DNA of 23,295 nucleotides, taken from GWA2-44-9 sp964429675. GTDB lineage: Bacteria > Patescibacteriota > Minisyncoccia > 2-02-FULL-40-12 > GWA2-44-9. A model generated the notes under the pieces. That model ran no database searches and was not told the origin of the DNA. It was given only the letters and a program-made list of their open reading frames with translations. Where the stretch lies: positions 1-23,295 of the forward strand of contig CAYSDF010000007.1 in the NCBI GenBank assembly GCA_964429675.1, given 5' to 3'. Below, one piece after another: positions 1 through 6,213 of this stretch (position 1 is its first letter; each line of letters opens with the position of its first letter). The position numbers and the translations under genes were made by a program.

Positions 1-62
1 CGGAATCGAACCGGCGTATAAGAGTTTTGCAGACTCCTGCCTTACCACTTGGCTATGCCGCC
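1..62 (-). tRNA. tRNA-Cys (GCA), 3' end cut by window edge
   Basis: On the minus strand the gene begins GGCGGCA at 62. It has a 5-bp anticodon stem around the loop CTGCAAA, giving anticodon GCA, and a T-arm containing GGTTCGATTCC. The 3' acceptor strand lies beyond the window start. It follows infB by 7 bases on the same strand and may be cotranscribed with it. Confidence 0.9.
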
Positions 63-69
63 AATTAAA

Positions 70-1599
70 TTAAAGGCTTCTCTCTAATTTTTCTTCCTGA
101 TAAACATCCAGAATATCGCCGACAAGTATCTCTTTGAAATCTTTTCCGGAAGTATCAAATCTGACTCCGCATTCCTGGCCCTCTTTAACTTCCTGAGTTT
201 CCGCTTTGTTGTGTTGGAGCTGGCTAAGTCTGCCCGTGATAATCAGGTCGTTATTTCTTAATACATCGGCTGTTGCTCCACGAGAAATTTTACCAGATGT
301 AACTTTACCGCCGACAATCTGAGATTTAGAATCCTTTTTGAATGTCGCCAGAATCTTTAGTTTACCCAAAGGATTTCTTTTTACTAATGGCTCTAATAGT
401 CCGCCCATCTCTTTTCTTACAAATTCAATCAACTCATAGATCACTTCAAAGGTGTGAATCTTAACTCCTTCCCTCTCAGCTATTTTTTTAGCAGATTCAT
501 CGGCGCTCACCCGAAAACCTATTATCTCAGCCTTAGTACCTGTCGCTGTTTTCACATCGGCCTCGCTTATATTGCCGATATCATACGACAGAACTCTCCA
601 GCCCACTTCGTCTGATTTAATTGCCCTCAAGGAAGCCTCAATGGCCTCCAAAGAGCTTGAGACATCTGATTTAAAAACTAGATTAAGTATTTTCTTATTA
701 GGATCCACTAATTCTTCCGGCTCTGTAGCCTTGGCAAATAGGGGAGTGACATGGGCATTGCCTTCTGATATTTTAAGAGCCTCTTCTTTGGATCCGGATG
801 TAATAAGCTTCTTACCGATATCGGCGGCCAAGGGCAATCCTGTGATTAGCACCGGCTGAGACGGCTCTGCCTTATCTATAGCCTTACCCGTAAAATCTTC
901 CATTGATTTCACTTTTCCGACCAATGCACCCACTACGAACCAATCTCCAACTTTAAGAATCCCTTTTTGAATAATCGCCGTAGCTACATAGCCCCTCCTT
1001 TTATCAAGATTTGATTCAATGATTATGCCTTCAGCAGGGGAGGATAGATCTTCTTCCAGATTTTCTAATTCCGCCACAAGCAATATCATTTCTAAAAGTC
1101 CGTCTATATTCTTGTTTTGCTTGGCCGAAATTTCCACTAGCGGAACTTTCCCGCCCCACTCTTCAACTAATACATCCTCGGTAGCTAGGTCTTGTTTGAT
1201 CTTCTGAACATTAGCTCCCTCTTTGTCTATTTTATTTGCGGCTACTATAAAAGGGATATTCTCTTCCTTGATTATCTTAATTGCTTCCTTTGTCTGGGGC
1301 TTTATGCTCTCATCAGCCGCCACAACCAACACAGCAATATCAGCCACCCTAGCTCCCCTTGACCTGATAGCAGTAAAGGCTTCATGACCCGGAGTGTCCA
1401 GAAAGGTAATTAGCTTACCATTGACTTCAGTCTGATAGGCACCTATATGCTGAGTGATGCCGCCCGTTTCTTTCAAGGCCACTCTTGTTTTTCTAATGGT
1501 ATCTAGAAGACTAGTCTTGCCATGATCGACATGACCTAAAATAACCACAATCGGCGGTCTTGCTTTCTGGCTATTATTTTTTGCTTGATTTTCAGCCAT
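70..1599 (-). CDS. infB: translation initiation factor IF-2
   Basis: IF-2 is the GTPase that brings initiator tRNA to the ribosome and promotes subunit joining. The G motifs are all present: G1 GHVDHGKT (residues 22-29), G2 GGITQHIGA (46-54), G3 DTPGH (68-72), G4 NKID (122-125) and G5 SAK near 158. The remainder matches IF-2 domains II, III and IV. At 509 residues it is much shorter than the about 890 of E. coli because the long N-terminal region is reduced to about 15 residues; the core is complete, so this is a compact form and not a truncation. The ATG at 1599 has no good Shine-Dalgarno sequence, but a promoter ends only a few bases upstream. tRNA-Cys follows directly. Confidence 0.97.
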   Translation of the reverse strand: MAENQAKNNSQKARPPIVVILGHVDHGKTSLLDTIRKTRVALKETGGITQHIGAYQTEVNGKLITFLDTPGHEAFTAIRSRGARVADIAVLVVAADESIKPQTKEAIKIIKEENIPFIVAANKIDKEGANVQKIKQDLATEDVLVEEWGGKVPLVEISAKQNKNIDGLLEMILLVAELENLEEDLSSPAEGIIIESNLDKRRGYVATAIIQKGILKVGDWFVVGALVGKVKSMEDFTGKAIDKAEPSQPVLITGLPLAADIGKKLITSGSKEEALKISEGNAHVTPLFAKATEPEELVDPNKKILNLVFKSDVSSSLEAIEASLRAIKSDEVGWRVLSYDIGNISEADVKTATGTKAEIIGFRVSADESAKKIAEREGVKIHTFEVIYELIEFVRKEMGGLLEPLVKRNPLGKLKILATFKKDSKSQIVGGKVTSGKISRGATADVLRNNDLIITGRLSQLQHNKAETQEVKEGQECGVRFDTSGKDFKEILVGDILDVYQEEKLERSL

Positions 1600-1609
1600 T
1601 TTCTTAAGA

Positions 1610-1638
1610 ATCCTATCATTTTAAGCCCTTTTTTACAA
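1610..1638 (-). promoter_or_regulatory. infB promoter, nearly leaderless
   Basis: The -35 TTGTAA (1633-1638) and -10 TAGGAT (1610-1615) are separated by 17 bases, with TGA just before the -10 as in an extended -10. Transcription would start near 1603, about four bases before the infB ATG, so the mRNA would be almost leaderless. Confidence 0.55.
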
Positions 1639-1651
1639 CCGGTATAAAAAC

Positions 1652-1675
1652 AAAAAACTCGCTATCCGAGTTTTT
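1652..1675 (-). terminator. intrinsic terminator after the peroxiredoxin gene
   Basis: On the minus strand a stem AAAAACTCG/CGAGTTTTT with a 5-base loop is followed by a T run. It lies 25 bases beyond the stop of the peroxiredoxin gene and before the infB promoter, so it separates the two units. The A/T symmetry could let it act in both directions. Confidence 0.75.
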
Positions 1676-1700
1676 AATTATGCTGCCGATATATGGATAT

Positions 1701-2165
1701 TCAGCTCAAAGATTCTAAATCCTTCAAAACTTCCTGCGCATGCTCGGCTGCTTTAACATCGGGATATATTTTTGCAATTTTGCCTTCCGGATCTATAAGA
1801 TAAGACATCCTTTTTACGCCCATGTACTCTTTACCCATAAATTTCTTCTTCTGCCACGCACCATAGGCTTTAATTACCTCCTTATTTTCGTCTGCCAACA
1901 GAGTAAAAGGTAGCTTGTATTTTTTTGCAAAATTATCATGACTTTTCGCAGAGTCGGCGCTTACACCAAGAACAACACATTTAAGCTTCCTGAAATCAGG
2001 CCAGGCATCACGAATAGAACAAGCCTCCTTGGTACACCCCGGCGTGTCATCTTTCGGATAGAAATAAACCAGAACCCACTTGCCTTTGTAATCGGCTAGC
2101 GAGTGTATCTTTCCTTCTTGATCAGATAGATTAAATTGAGGAGCTTTTGATTTTAGTTTTAACAT
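1701..2165 (-). CDS. bcp: thioredoxin-dependent peroxiredoxin (Bcp/PrxQ family)
   Basis: This is an atypical 2-Cys peroxiredoxin that would reduce H2O2 and organic peroxides using thioredoxin-like electron donors in the cytoplasm. The active-site run PKDDTPGCTKEACSIRD (residues 37-53) carries the peroxidatic Cys44 and a resolving Cys49 five residues later, which is the PrxQ arrangement. The length of 154 matches the family and there is no signal peptide. It starts 9 bases after the methyltransferase stop, so the two genes are probably one transcript that ends at the terminator at 1652-1675. Confidence 0.93.
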   Translation of the reverse strand: MLKLKSKAPQFNLSDQEGKIHSLADYKGKWVLVYFYPKDDTPGCTKEACSIRDAWPDFRKLKCVVLGVSADSAKSHDNFAKKYKLPFTLLADENKEVIKAYGAWQKKKFMGKEYMGVKRMSYLIDPEGKIAKIYPDVKAAEHAQEVLKDLESLS

Positions 2166-2174
2166 AGGACCGAT

Positions 2175-3029
2175 TTAAATTTTTTCTGCTGTTATTACTA
2201 TGTACCTCCACAATCCTCGTTTTAGTGCTCTAACCTGACAATCCGAAGCTTCAACATTGCCATAATGCTCCGGACTTATAATCTTTAACTTGTAAACAAT
2301 TTTTGCAGGAATTGCCCTCCACCACAAAAGTCTTTCTAGTCTGCGTAGCGATGGCCTTACATTTTCTGTTAAATCATGGATTTTTATATTTTTAAATCCC
2401 GCATCAAGTAGCAATCTCTTATATTCACCCGGCATTAAAAGATTCGGCATAGCCCAGCCTTTCAACCAAGGATAAATAAATTTATTTTCTTCATCAGAAA
2501 GAGGTGGATTCTCTCGTAGCATGTATTCTGAAATCAAAATACGTCCTCCTGCTTTCAGTAAACGATGGCTTTCATTAATAAAATCTCTTTTTCTCTCTGC
2601 ATGTACTATGCTTTCTAATCCCCATATAACGGTAAACGAGCTGTCAGGAAAAGATGAATGAGAATAATCTCCTGTAACAAAATTAACCTTTTCTAAAATG
2701 TTATATTTCTTTGCAAACTCATTTGCTTCTTTGATTTGATACGGGACTGGTGAGATGCCTGAGGTCTGGCAGCCTATATTTCTAGCGAGCCACATTGCAC
2801 TTCCTCCATACCCACAACCAGCATCCAAAACCTTGTCGTCTTTGGATATGCTGGCAAGACTAGCTAGCACCTGATTCATTTTAATCAGCGAATCGTAGTG
2901 ACTTTTAGTTTTCTCATCGTAATAGCCATAATGCATGGCTAAATCTTTCGAGCCAGTCCAAAGAAGTTTATAGTCTATTACCGTAGAATTATAATATTTA
3001 ATTACTTTGTCTATTTGTGTTATGGACAT
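2175..3029 (-). CDS. class I SAM-dependent methyltransferase
   Basis: The glycine-rich SAM-binding motif I, VLDAGCGYGG (residues 67-76), is followed by the order typical of the Methyltransf_11 and cyclopropane/sterol-type families: an acidic motif near VNFVTGDYS, then IWGLESIVHAERKRDF and a LKAGGRILISEY post-motif. The C-terminal 90 residues are basic and aromatic. The acceptor cannot be read from the sequence; small-molecule or lipid substrates are as likely as others. There is no transmembrane segment. It is the first gene of a unit with the peroxiredoxin. Its upstream region overlaps the remnant copy of the tRNA-Ser 3' end. No convincing -35/-10 pair was found. Confidence 0.85.
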   Translation of the reverse strand: MSITQIDKVIKYYNSTVIDYKLLWTGSKDLAMHYGYYDEKTKSHYDSLIKMNQVLASLASISKDDKVLDAGCGYGGSAMWLARNIGCQTSGISPVPYQIKEANEFAKKYNILEKVNFVTGDYSHSSFPDSSFTVIWGLESIVHAERKRDFINESHRLLKAGGRILISEYMLRENPPLSDEENKFIYPWLKGWAMPNLLMPGEYKRLLLDAGFKNIKIHDLTENVRPSLRRLERLLWWRAIPAKIVYKLKIISPEHYGNVEASDCQVRALKRGLWRYIVITAEKI

Positions 3030-3085
3030 AAGCGTATTCTCTCTTCAACAAAAAATCTAAAACTTTATAAAATTTACACAATCAA

Positions 3086-3265
3086 AACTGCGGAAGCGGG
3101 AGGATTAGGTCACAACTCAATTTTTCTTCCGAAAATTTGGTCGCGACCCCGGCTCAGGAAAATTTTTGCCAATTGCAAAAATTTTATCCTTCCGCCTTTC
3201 GAATCCTCACGCGAATGCCTCAATGGCATTCACTCCGCTCCGCAGTTTTTCACTGCGTTCAAAAC
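3086..3265 (-). repeat. tRNA-Ser-linked hairpin element
   Basis: This stretch holds no gene. Read on the minus strand after tRNA-Ser it contains, in order: a 6-bp hairpin CGCAGT/ACTGCG; a 7-bp hairpin GAATGCC/GGCATTC; GTGA followed by GAGGATTCGAA-type sequence (3198-3208), an 11-base inverted copy of the tRNA-Ser T-arm at 3278-3288; a perfect 11-bp hairpin with a 5-base loop (3159-3185); GAGCCGGGG; and finally a near copy of the tRNA 3' end (about 3086-3105, one base shorter than the gene). The same order occurs beside tRNA-Ala at 5942-6160. Confidence 0.75.
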
Positions 3266-3355
3266 TGGCGGAAGCGGGAGGATTCGAACCTCCGAAGGGG
3301 TTGCCCCCTAACCGCATTTCGAGTGCGGCGCGTTAGACCACTCTGCCACGCTTCC
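3266..3355 (-). tRNA. tRNA-Ser (CGA)
   Basis: A class II tRNA of 90 bases with acceptor GGAAGCG/CGCTTCC, anticodon stem CCGCA/TGCGG, loop CTCGAAA (anticodon CGA, Ser), a long variable arm, a T-arm with TTCGAAT and discriminator G73. The 3' CCA is encoded (3266-3268). Confidence 0.95.
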
Positions 3356-3363
3356 AAAATTTT

Positions 3364-3369
3364 ATTATA
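3364..3369 (-). promoter_or_regulatory. -10 element of tRNA-Ser
   Basis: A consensus TATAAT lies on the minus strand 8 bases before the tRNA 5' end, so transcription would start within a few bases of the mature end. No matching -35 was found; the expected position falls inside the GC palindrome at 3384-3414. Confidence 0.45.
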
Positions 3370-3383
3370 CATCCCTGAACCAT

Positions 3384-3414
3384 CCACCGCGGCGGGGCCC
3401 CGCTTTAGCGGTGG
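3384..3414. repeat. GC-rich nested palindrome
   Basis: CCACCGC (3384-3390) pairs with GCGGTGG (3408-3414), and the 12-base palindrome GCGGGGCCCCGC lies inside. It sits between the tRNA cluster terminator and the tRNA-Ser promoter and has no T tract of its own. Confidence 0.6.
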
Positions 3415-3463
3415 TAGGCGAACCCTCCAATTCTAATTAAAAATATCATTACCCCATACTAAT

Positions 3464-3491
3464 GAAAAGCCCCTCTCGTCGGACGAGAGGG
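3464..3491 (-). terminator. intrinsic terminator of the tRNA cluster
   Basis: On the minus strand CCCTCTCGT (3483-3491) pairs with ACGAGAGGG (3471-3479) across a 3-base loop, followed by GCTTTTC. It begins 6 bases after the encoded CCA of tRNA-Arg, the last gene of the cluster. Confidence 0.8.
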
Positions 3492-3497
3492 TTGGGT

Positions 3498-3574
3498 TGG
3501 CGAGCCCGGCAGGGGTCGAACCTGCGACATCCAGCTTAGAAGGCTAGCGCTCTATCCATCTGAGCTACGGGCTC
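3498..3574 (-). tRNA. tRNA-Arg (TCT)
   Basis: The acceptor is GAGCCCG/CGGGCTC, with anticodon loop CTTCTAA (TCT), T-arm GCAGG/CCTGC, G73 and an encoded CCA at 3498-3500. It is the last gene of the minus-strand tRNA cluster. Confidence 0.95.
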
Positions 3575-3585
3575 GCAAAGGGAAT

Positions 3586-3657
3586 TGGGCCGCGTGGGGA
3601 TCGAACCCACGACCGACGGGTTAAAAGCCCGCTGCTCTACCGCTGAGCTAGCGACCC
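3586..3657 (-). tRNA. tRNA-Lys (TTT)
   Basis: The acceptor is GGGTCGC/GCGGCCC, the anticodon stem GCGGG/CCCGT surrounds loop CTTTTAA (TTT), and the T-arm is GTGGG/CCCAC. Discriminator A73 is followed by ATT, so CCA is not encoded. Confidence 0.95.
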
Positions 3658-3671
3658 AAAAGAGAGGTTAG

Positions 3672-3758
3672 TGCCGGGGAAGGGCCTCGAACCCATACGT
3701 TCCTTTTGGGAACGGAGGATTTTAAGTCCTCTGCGTCTGCCAGTTCCGCCACCCCGGC
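3672..3758 (-). tRNA. tRNA-Leu (TAA)
   Basis: A class II tRNA with acceptor GCCGGGG/CCCCGGC, anticodon stem GAGGA/TCCTC, loop CTTAAAA (TAA) and a long variable arm built on GTTCC/GGAAC. The discriminator is A73. CCA is not encoded. Confidence 0.95.
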
Positions 3759-3770
3759 ACAAAGTTTTTG

Positions 3771-3863
3771 TGGTAGGAGCTGAGGGAATCGAACCCTACA
3801 TCTCGCGCTAATCTAGCGCTTCAGGGGCTATAAGTCCCTTCGCTTTCCATAAGCTACGCTCCC
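3771..3863 (-). tRNA. unusual class II tRNA-like gene, apparent anticodon TAT
   Basis: This 93-base gene lies within the tRNA cluster, 12 bases from tRNA-Leu. It has a 3-bp D-stem with GG in the loop, a long variable arm with a 6-bp stem GCGCTA/TAGCGC, a TTCGATT T-loop, A73 and an encoded CCA. The anticodon loop reads CTTATAG, placing TAT (isoleucine AUA) at 34-36, which does not fit a class II body normally used for Leu, Ser or Tyr. Positions 7-66, 31-39 and 49-65 are mismatched. It may be a decaying Leu or Tyr gene or a tRNA of unusual identity. I am confident it is tRNA-derived, not of its amino acid. Confidence 0.7.
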
Positions 3864-3883
3864 ACTAAATTTAAAGAACATTG

Positions 3884-3906
3884 CCACCCTTCAAAGAGAA
3901 GGGTGG
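3884..3906 (-). repeat. hairpin starting at the CCA of the CAT tRNA
   Basis: CCACCCTTC (minus 3898-3906) pairs perfectly over 9 bp with GAAGGGTGG (3884-3892) across a 5-base loop. The tRNA's encoded CCA forms the first three bases of the stem. There is no T tract, so a processing or protective role is as likely as termination. Confidence 0.65.
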
Positions 3907-3980
3907 TGGGCCCACCAGGATTCGAACCTGGGACCAACCGCTTATGAGGCGGCAGCTACTAACCGCTGAGCTATGGGCCC
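3904..3980 (-). tRNA. tRNA with CAT anticodon, probably tRNA-Ile2
   Basis: The acceptor is GGGCCCA/TGGGCCC, with anticodon stem GCCGC/GCGGT, loop CTCATAA, T-arm CCAGG/CCTGG, A73 and an encoded CCA. A paired 1-72 base pair excludes initiator tRNA. The TTGGTC after the anticodon stem resembles the E. coli AUA-reading tRNA-Ile2, whose C34 is changed to lysidine by TilS; elongator Met remains possible. It is the first gene of the cluster, and its 5' strand is part of the palindrome at 3974-4019. Confidence 0.9.
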
Positions 3981-4019
3981 CCGGTTAAAAATATTTAAAT
4001 ATTTTTAACCGGGGGCCCA
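3974..4019. repeat. 46-bp perfect palindrome overlapping a tRNA 5' end
   Basis: Two 23-base arms (3974-3996 and 3997-4019) are exact reverse complements with no loop. The outer part is GC-rich (GGGCCCCCGG) and the inner part A/T only. One arm includes the first seven bases of the CAT tRNA; the other ends 4 bases from the stop of the surface-protein gene. A read-through RNA from that gene would fold into a hairpin that captures the tRNA acceptor strand. The tRNA cluster promoter may lie inside, for example a weak TTGGGC and TAAATA 17 bases apart. Confidence 0.85.
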
Positions 4020-4023
4020 AGGA

Positions 4024-5820
4024 TTACTGGGCCACAGTAGGCGGCGGGCCATATCCAATCACTTTTGACTGGCCATTTCCGTTTCCATTCTTATAATATT
4101 TCCTGTAGACGATATAGGATATGAGCCAGACAATAAATGTACCCAAAGCAAGCCAGAGCAATAATGACCAGTTGGCCAATCCGCCGATCAGTCCCGACAT
4201 TGCTCCAGATAAACTGCTGGATTTTTCACCAACTTGAACAGTTAAATAAGAGTTAAGAGATTGAAGATTGCCGAAATAATCTAAATACTCAAGGATAACC
4301 GTGAATATCAAATTTGTTCCCGACTTCGCTGTATCTTTAACTTTTACAGTAACTGTTATGAAGACCTGCCCATTGGAAGCTACGTCTCCAAGATTATATA
4401 TAAACATACTACCTATTACGCTTGATGGCGGGAGGCTTGAATTTACATAATCCACTTCTTCCGGAAGAATTATTTTCAATACAACATTTCTTGCCGTAAA
4501 GGAATTTCTATTGATGTAGTTGACTGTATAGTCAAACTGATCTCCGGGGCCGGGTCTTAATGAATTTACCTGGAGGACTACGGGGTTTATATTTCCTGTG
4601 CTGGATAAAAGATTAGCGCTAAGATTTGCGTTTGAAGTTGAGCCGGATCCACTTGAATTTTTGAAAGTTGAGACTATGGTAACATTTGTTTTCTTGTTAG
4701 TGCTGGCTTGCGTTGAACCTGAGACCTGATTGTTGCCTGTAGTGAAAGTACGCGGGTCACCATAAACAGCTACTCCATAATCGTTTTTAGCGGCAATACG
4801 ATAAGAATAGGCAGTATTCGGAGTTAGACCAGATAAAGCAAAAGACACGTTAGATGCCCCACTAGAAGCGGACAGAGACTGAAAGCCTGCGGTTTGATCC
4901 GAGACAGTACCCGCTCCATATTGGAACCAATAATTAGTCAGGGCATTATTAGGATTTACCGAGCCATTCAATGTTGCTGATGTAGCGGTAACCAAAGATG
5001 CCGAATTAGTAGTGACAGTAGGAATTGCCCCTGAATTTTGATTATAGTTTTGGTTTGAATTTGAATCAGAAAGAGTTGTGAAGCTTACAATAGAGCCGGA
5101 AATCTGAGAACCATAATTATTAACCGCTACAGCCTTATAATAATAAGTCGTATTGGGCTGAAGACCATACAAATTATTAGAGGCATTTACTGCATAATTT
5201 CCATTTCCTAAATATTGAGAAGAGGTTGAATTACCAAGATAGGTTGAAGTTCCATATTCGAACCAATAGTTAGTATTGCCGTTCTGGGGATTTATCGTCG
5301 CATTTAACAATGCTGAATTGGAAGTAACGGAAGAGGGTGTACCGGTATATACAATGGGGGAAGCTCCATTATTTTGATTATAATTGTAGTTATTATTTGA
5401 GCCGGAACCTGAACTAAAACTAGAATTATCTAAATTAGTAACAAAACTACCCCGATCTTGGGTCATACCGCTATTATTCCATGCTTTAAAGGTATAGTAG
5501 TAAGTAGTGTTGGCCTGCAAGCCGAACATGCGCAATGGAATAGTCTGAGAAATTGTACTGCCTGCATTAGAATCTACACTTCTTCCTAGTGCCGCAGTCT
5601 GTCCATATTCTAATCTTACATTAGTAAACTGCCCATTAGGATTAACGTTCACGGTTAAAGTTGCCTCATTAGCAGAAACAAGAGAAAAATCCTCCCAAAC
5701 TATACTAGGAACTGAGCCTTGAGCCAAGGCTAAAAAGGGCATTATTAGGGCCTGAAGGGCTAGGACAGTTATTACACCCGTAGATATTGCCTTAAATATA
5801 GGCTTGTTTCTGATGGTCAT
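4024..5820 (-). CDS. secreted, membrane-anchored FnIII-repeat/DUF11 surface protein
   Basis: A signal peptide (hydrophobic residues 12-33, likely cut after ALA at 31-33) is followed by three fibronectin-III-like repeats (about 40-129, 155-250 and 267-361). Each has a TLN..NP start, a WF.YG strand and a L.PNT.Y.Y strand. Asn/Gln/Ser-rich linkers near 140-152 and 252-264 join them. A DUF11-type domain (about 415-530, with RPGPGDQFDYTV and LPEEVDYV) precedes one transmembrane helix (551-572) and a short basic tail. The body would lie outside the cell with the tail inside. Adhesion or host contact is an inference from the architecture. The gene stands alone with its own promoter. Confidence 0.85.
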   Translation of the reverse strand: MTIRNKPIFKAISTGVITVLALQALIMPFLALAQGSVPSIVWEDFSLVSANEATLTVNVNPNGQFTNVRLEYGQTAALGRSVDSNAGSTISQTIPLRMFGLQANTTYYYTFKAWNNSGMTQDRGSFVTNLDNSSFSSGSGSNNNYNYNQNNGASPIVYTGTPSSVTSNSALLNATINPQNGNTNYWFEYGTSTYLGNSTSSQYLGNGNYAVNASNNLYGLQPNTTYYYKAVAVNNYGSQISGSIVSFTTLSDSNSNQNYNQNSGAIPTVTTNSASLVTATSATLNGSVNPNNALTNYWFQYGAGTVSDQTAGFQSLSASSGASNVSFALSGLTPNTAYSYRIAAKNDYGVAVYGDPRTFTTGNNQVSGSTQASTNKKTNVTIVSTFKNSSGSGSTSNANLSANLLSSTGNINPVVLQVNSLRPGPGDQFDYTVNYINRNSFTARNVVLKIILPEEVDYVNSSLPPSSVIGSMFIYNLGDVASNGQVFITVTVKVKDTAKSGTNLIFTVILEYLDYFGNLQSLNSYLTVQVGEKSSSLSGAMSGLIGGLANWSLLLWLALGTFIVWLISYIVYRKYYKNGNGNGQSKVIGYGPPPTVAQ

Positions 5821-5877
5821 AGTGTATATATAACGCTAATTTAAATAGGGTATTACACCTTTTTTGGCTGTATTTAT

Positions 5878-5906
5878 ATAATAACATATTGAGATAACGA
5901 AGTCAA
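5878..5906 (-). promoter_or_regulatory. sigma-70-like promoter of the surface-protein gene
   Basis: The -35 TTGACT (5901-5906) and -10 TATTAT (5878-5883) are exactly 17 bases apart, the strongest promoter match in the window. The start near 5871 leaves a leader of about 50 bases, very A/T-rich and without a clear Shine-Dalgarno sequence. Confidence 0.75.
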
Positions 5907-5941
5907 TAGAAAGGTTTTTGGCCCATTCCATAAAATCACAG

Positions 5942-6009
5942 GCTCCGACTTTAGATTCCCGTCACGAGCAAAGCAGTTTGCTCGTTTGTGGTGGACCTAC
6001 CGGGAATCG
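5942..6009 (-). repeat. 68-bp direct repeat, distal copy (tRNA-Ala 3'-end remnant)
   Basis: Identical over 68 bases to 6093-6160, at a distance of 151 bases. It contains the last 21 bases of tRNA-Ala(GGC) including CCA, a 9-bp hairpin ACGAGCAAA/TTTGCTCGT with a 4-base loop, and an inverted T-arm fragment. Without the rest of the tRNA it cannot make a tRNA. Confidence 0.9.
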
Positions 6010-6092
6010 CTTTCACCGCTCGTCGGCTTCCGCCTCCTCGGGATTCAAGTCCCGGTCTCGCGGTAACTTTTGCCGGTTGCAAAAGTTACATC
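6010..6092 (-). repeat. spacer of the tRNA-Ala-linked repeat, with 11-bp hairpin
   Basis: The spacer holds a perfect 11-bp hairpin with a 5-base loop (6063-6089), matching in position and in its TTTTGC/GCAAAA core the hairpin at 3159-3185. It is followed (minus strand) by GAGACCGGG and a second T-arm-like hairpin, CGGGA/TCCCG. Open frames here run through the repeat and the tRNA and are not genes. Confidence 0.7.
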
Positions 6093-6160
6093 GCTCCGAC
6101 TTTAGATTCCCGTCACGAGCAAAGCAGTTTGCTCGTTTGTGGTGGACCTACCGGGAATCG
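6093..6160 (-). repeat. 68-bp direct repeat, copy within tRNA-Ala
   Basis: The proximal copy starts inside tRNA-Ala(GGC) (6140-6160) and runs 47 bases beyond its CCA. GATTCCCG at 6105-6112 is the inverted copy of the tRNA T-arm bases at 6152-6159. Confidence 0.9.
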
Positions 6161-6213
6161 AACCCGGCCCTCTTCCATGCCATGGAAGCGTAATACCGAT
6201 TTACTATAGGCCC
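6140..6213 (-). tRNA. tRNA-Ala (GGC)
   Basis: The acceptor GGGCCTA/TAGGTCC contains the G3-U70 wobble pair that marks alanine tRNA. The anticodon stem CTTCC/GGAAG surrounds ATGGCAT (GGC). A73 and an encoded CCA (6140-6142) are present. Confidence 0.95.

Noticed and set aside
70..1599. Truncated infB
   Set aside because: All GTPase motifs and the C-terminal domains are present; only the variable N-terminal region is short, as in other reduced genomes.
3015..3436. Two open frames of about 98 codons over tRNA-Ser and its element
   Set aside because: They cross the tRNA and hairpins; the ends such as REDSNLRRGCP are translated tRNA.
3771..3863. Selenocysteine or pyrrolysine tRNA
   Set aside because: The anticodon is not TCA or CTA, the acceptor is not 8 bp, and the D-stem is short.
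3904..3980. Initiator tRNA-fMet
   Set aside because: The first pair is G1-C72; initiator tRNA has an unpaired 1-72.
5942..6160. CRISPR array
   Set aside because: Only two 68-bp repeats with a tRNA inside, one spacer-sized gap full of hairpins, and no cas genes.
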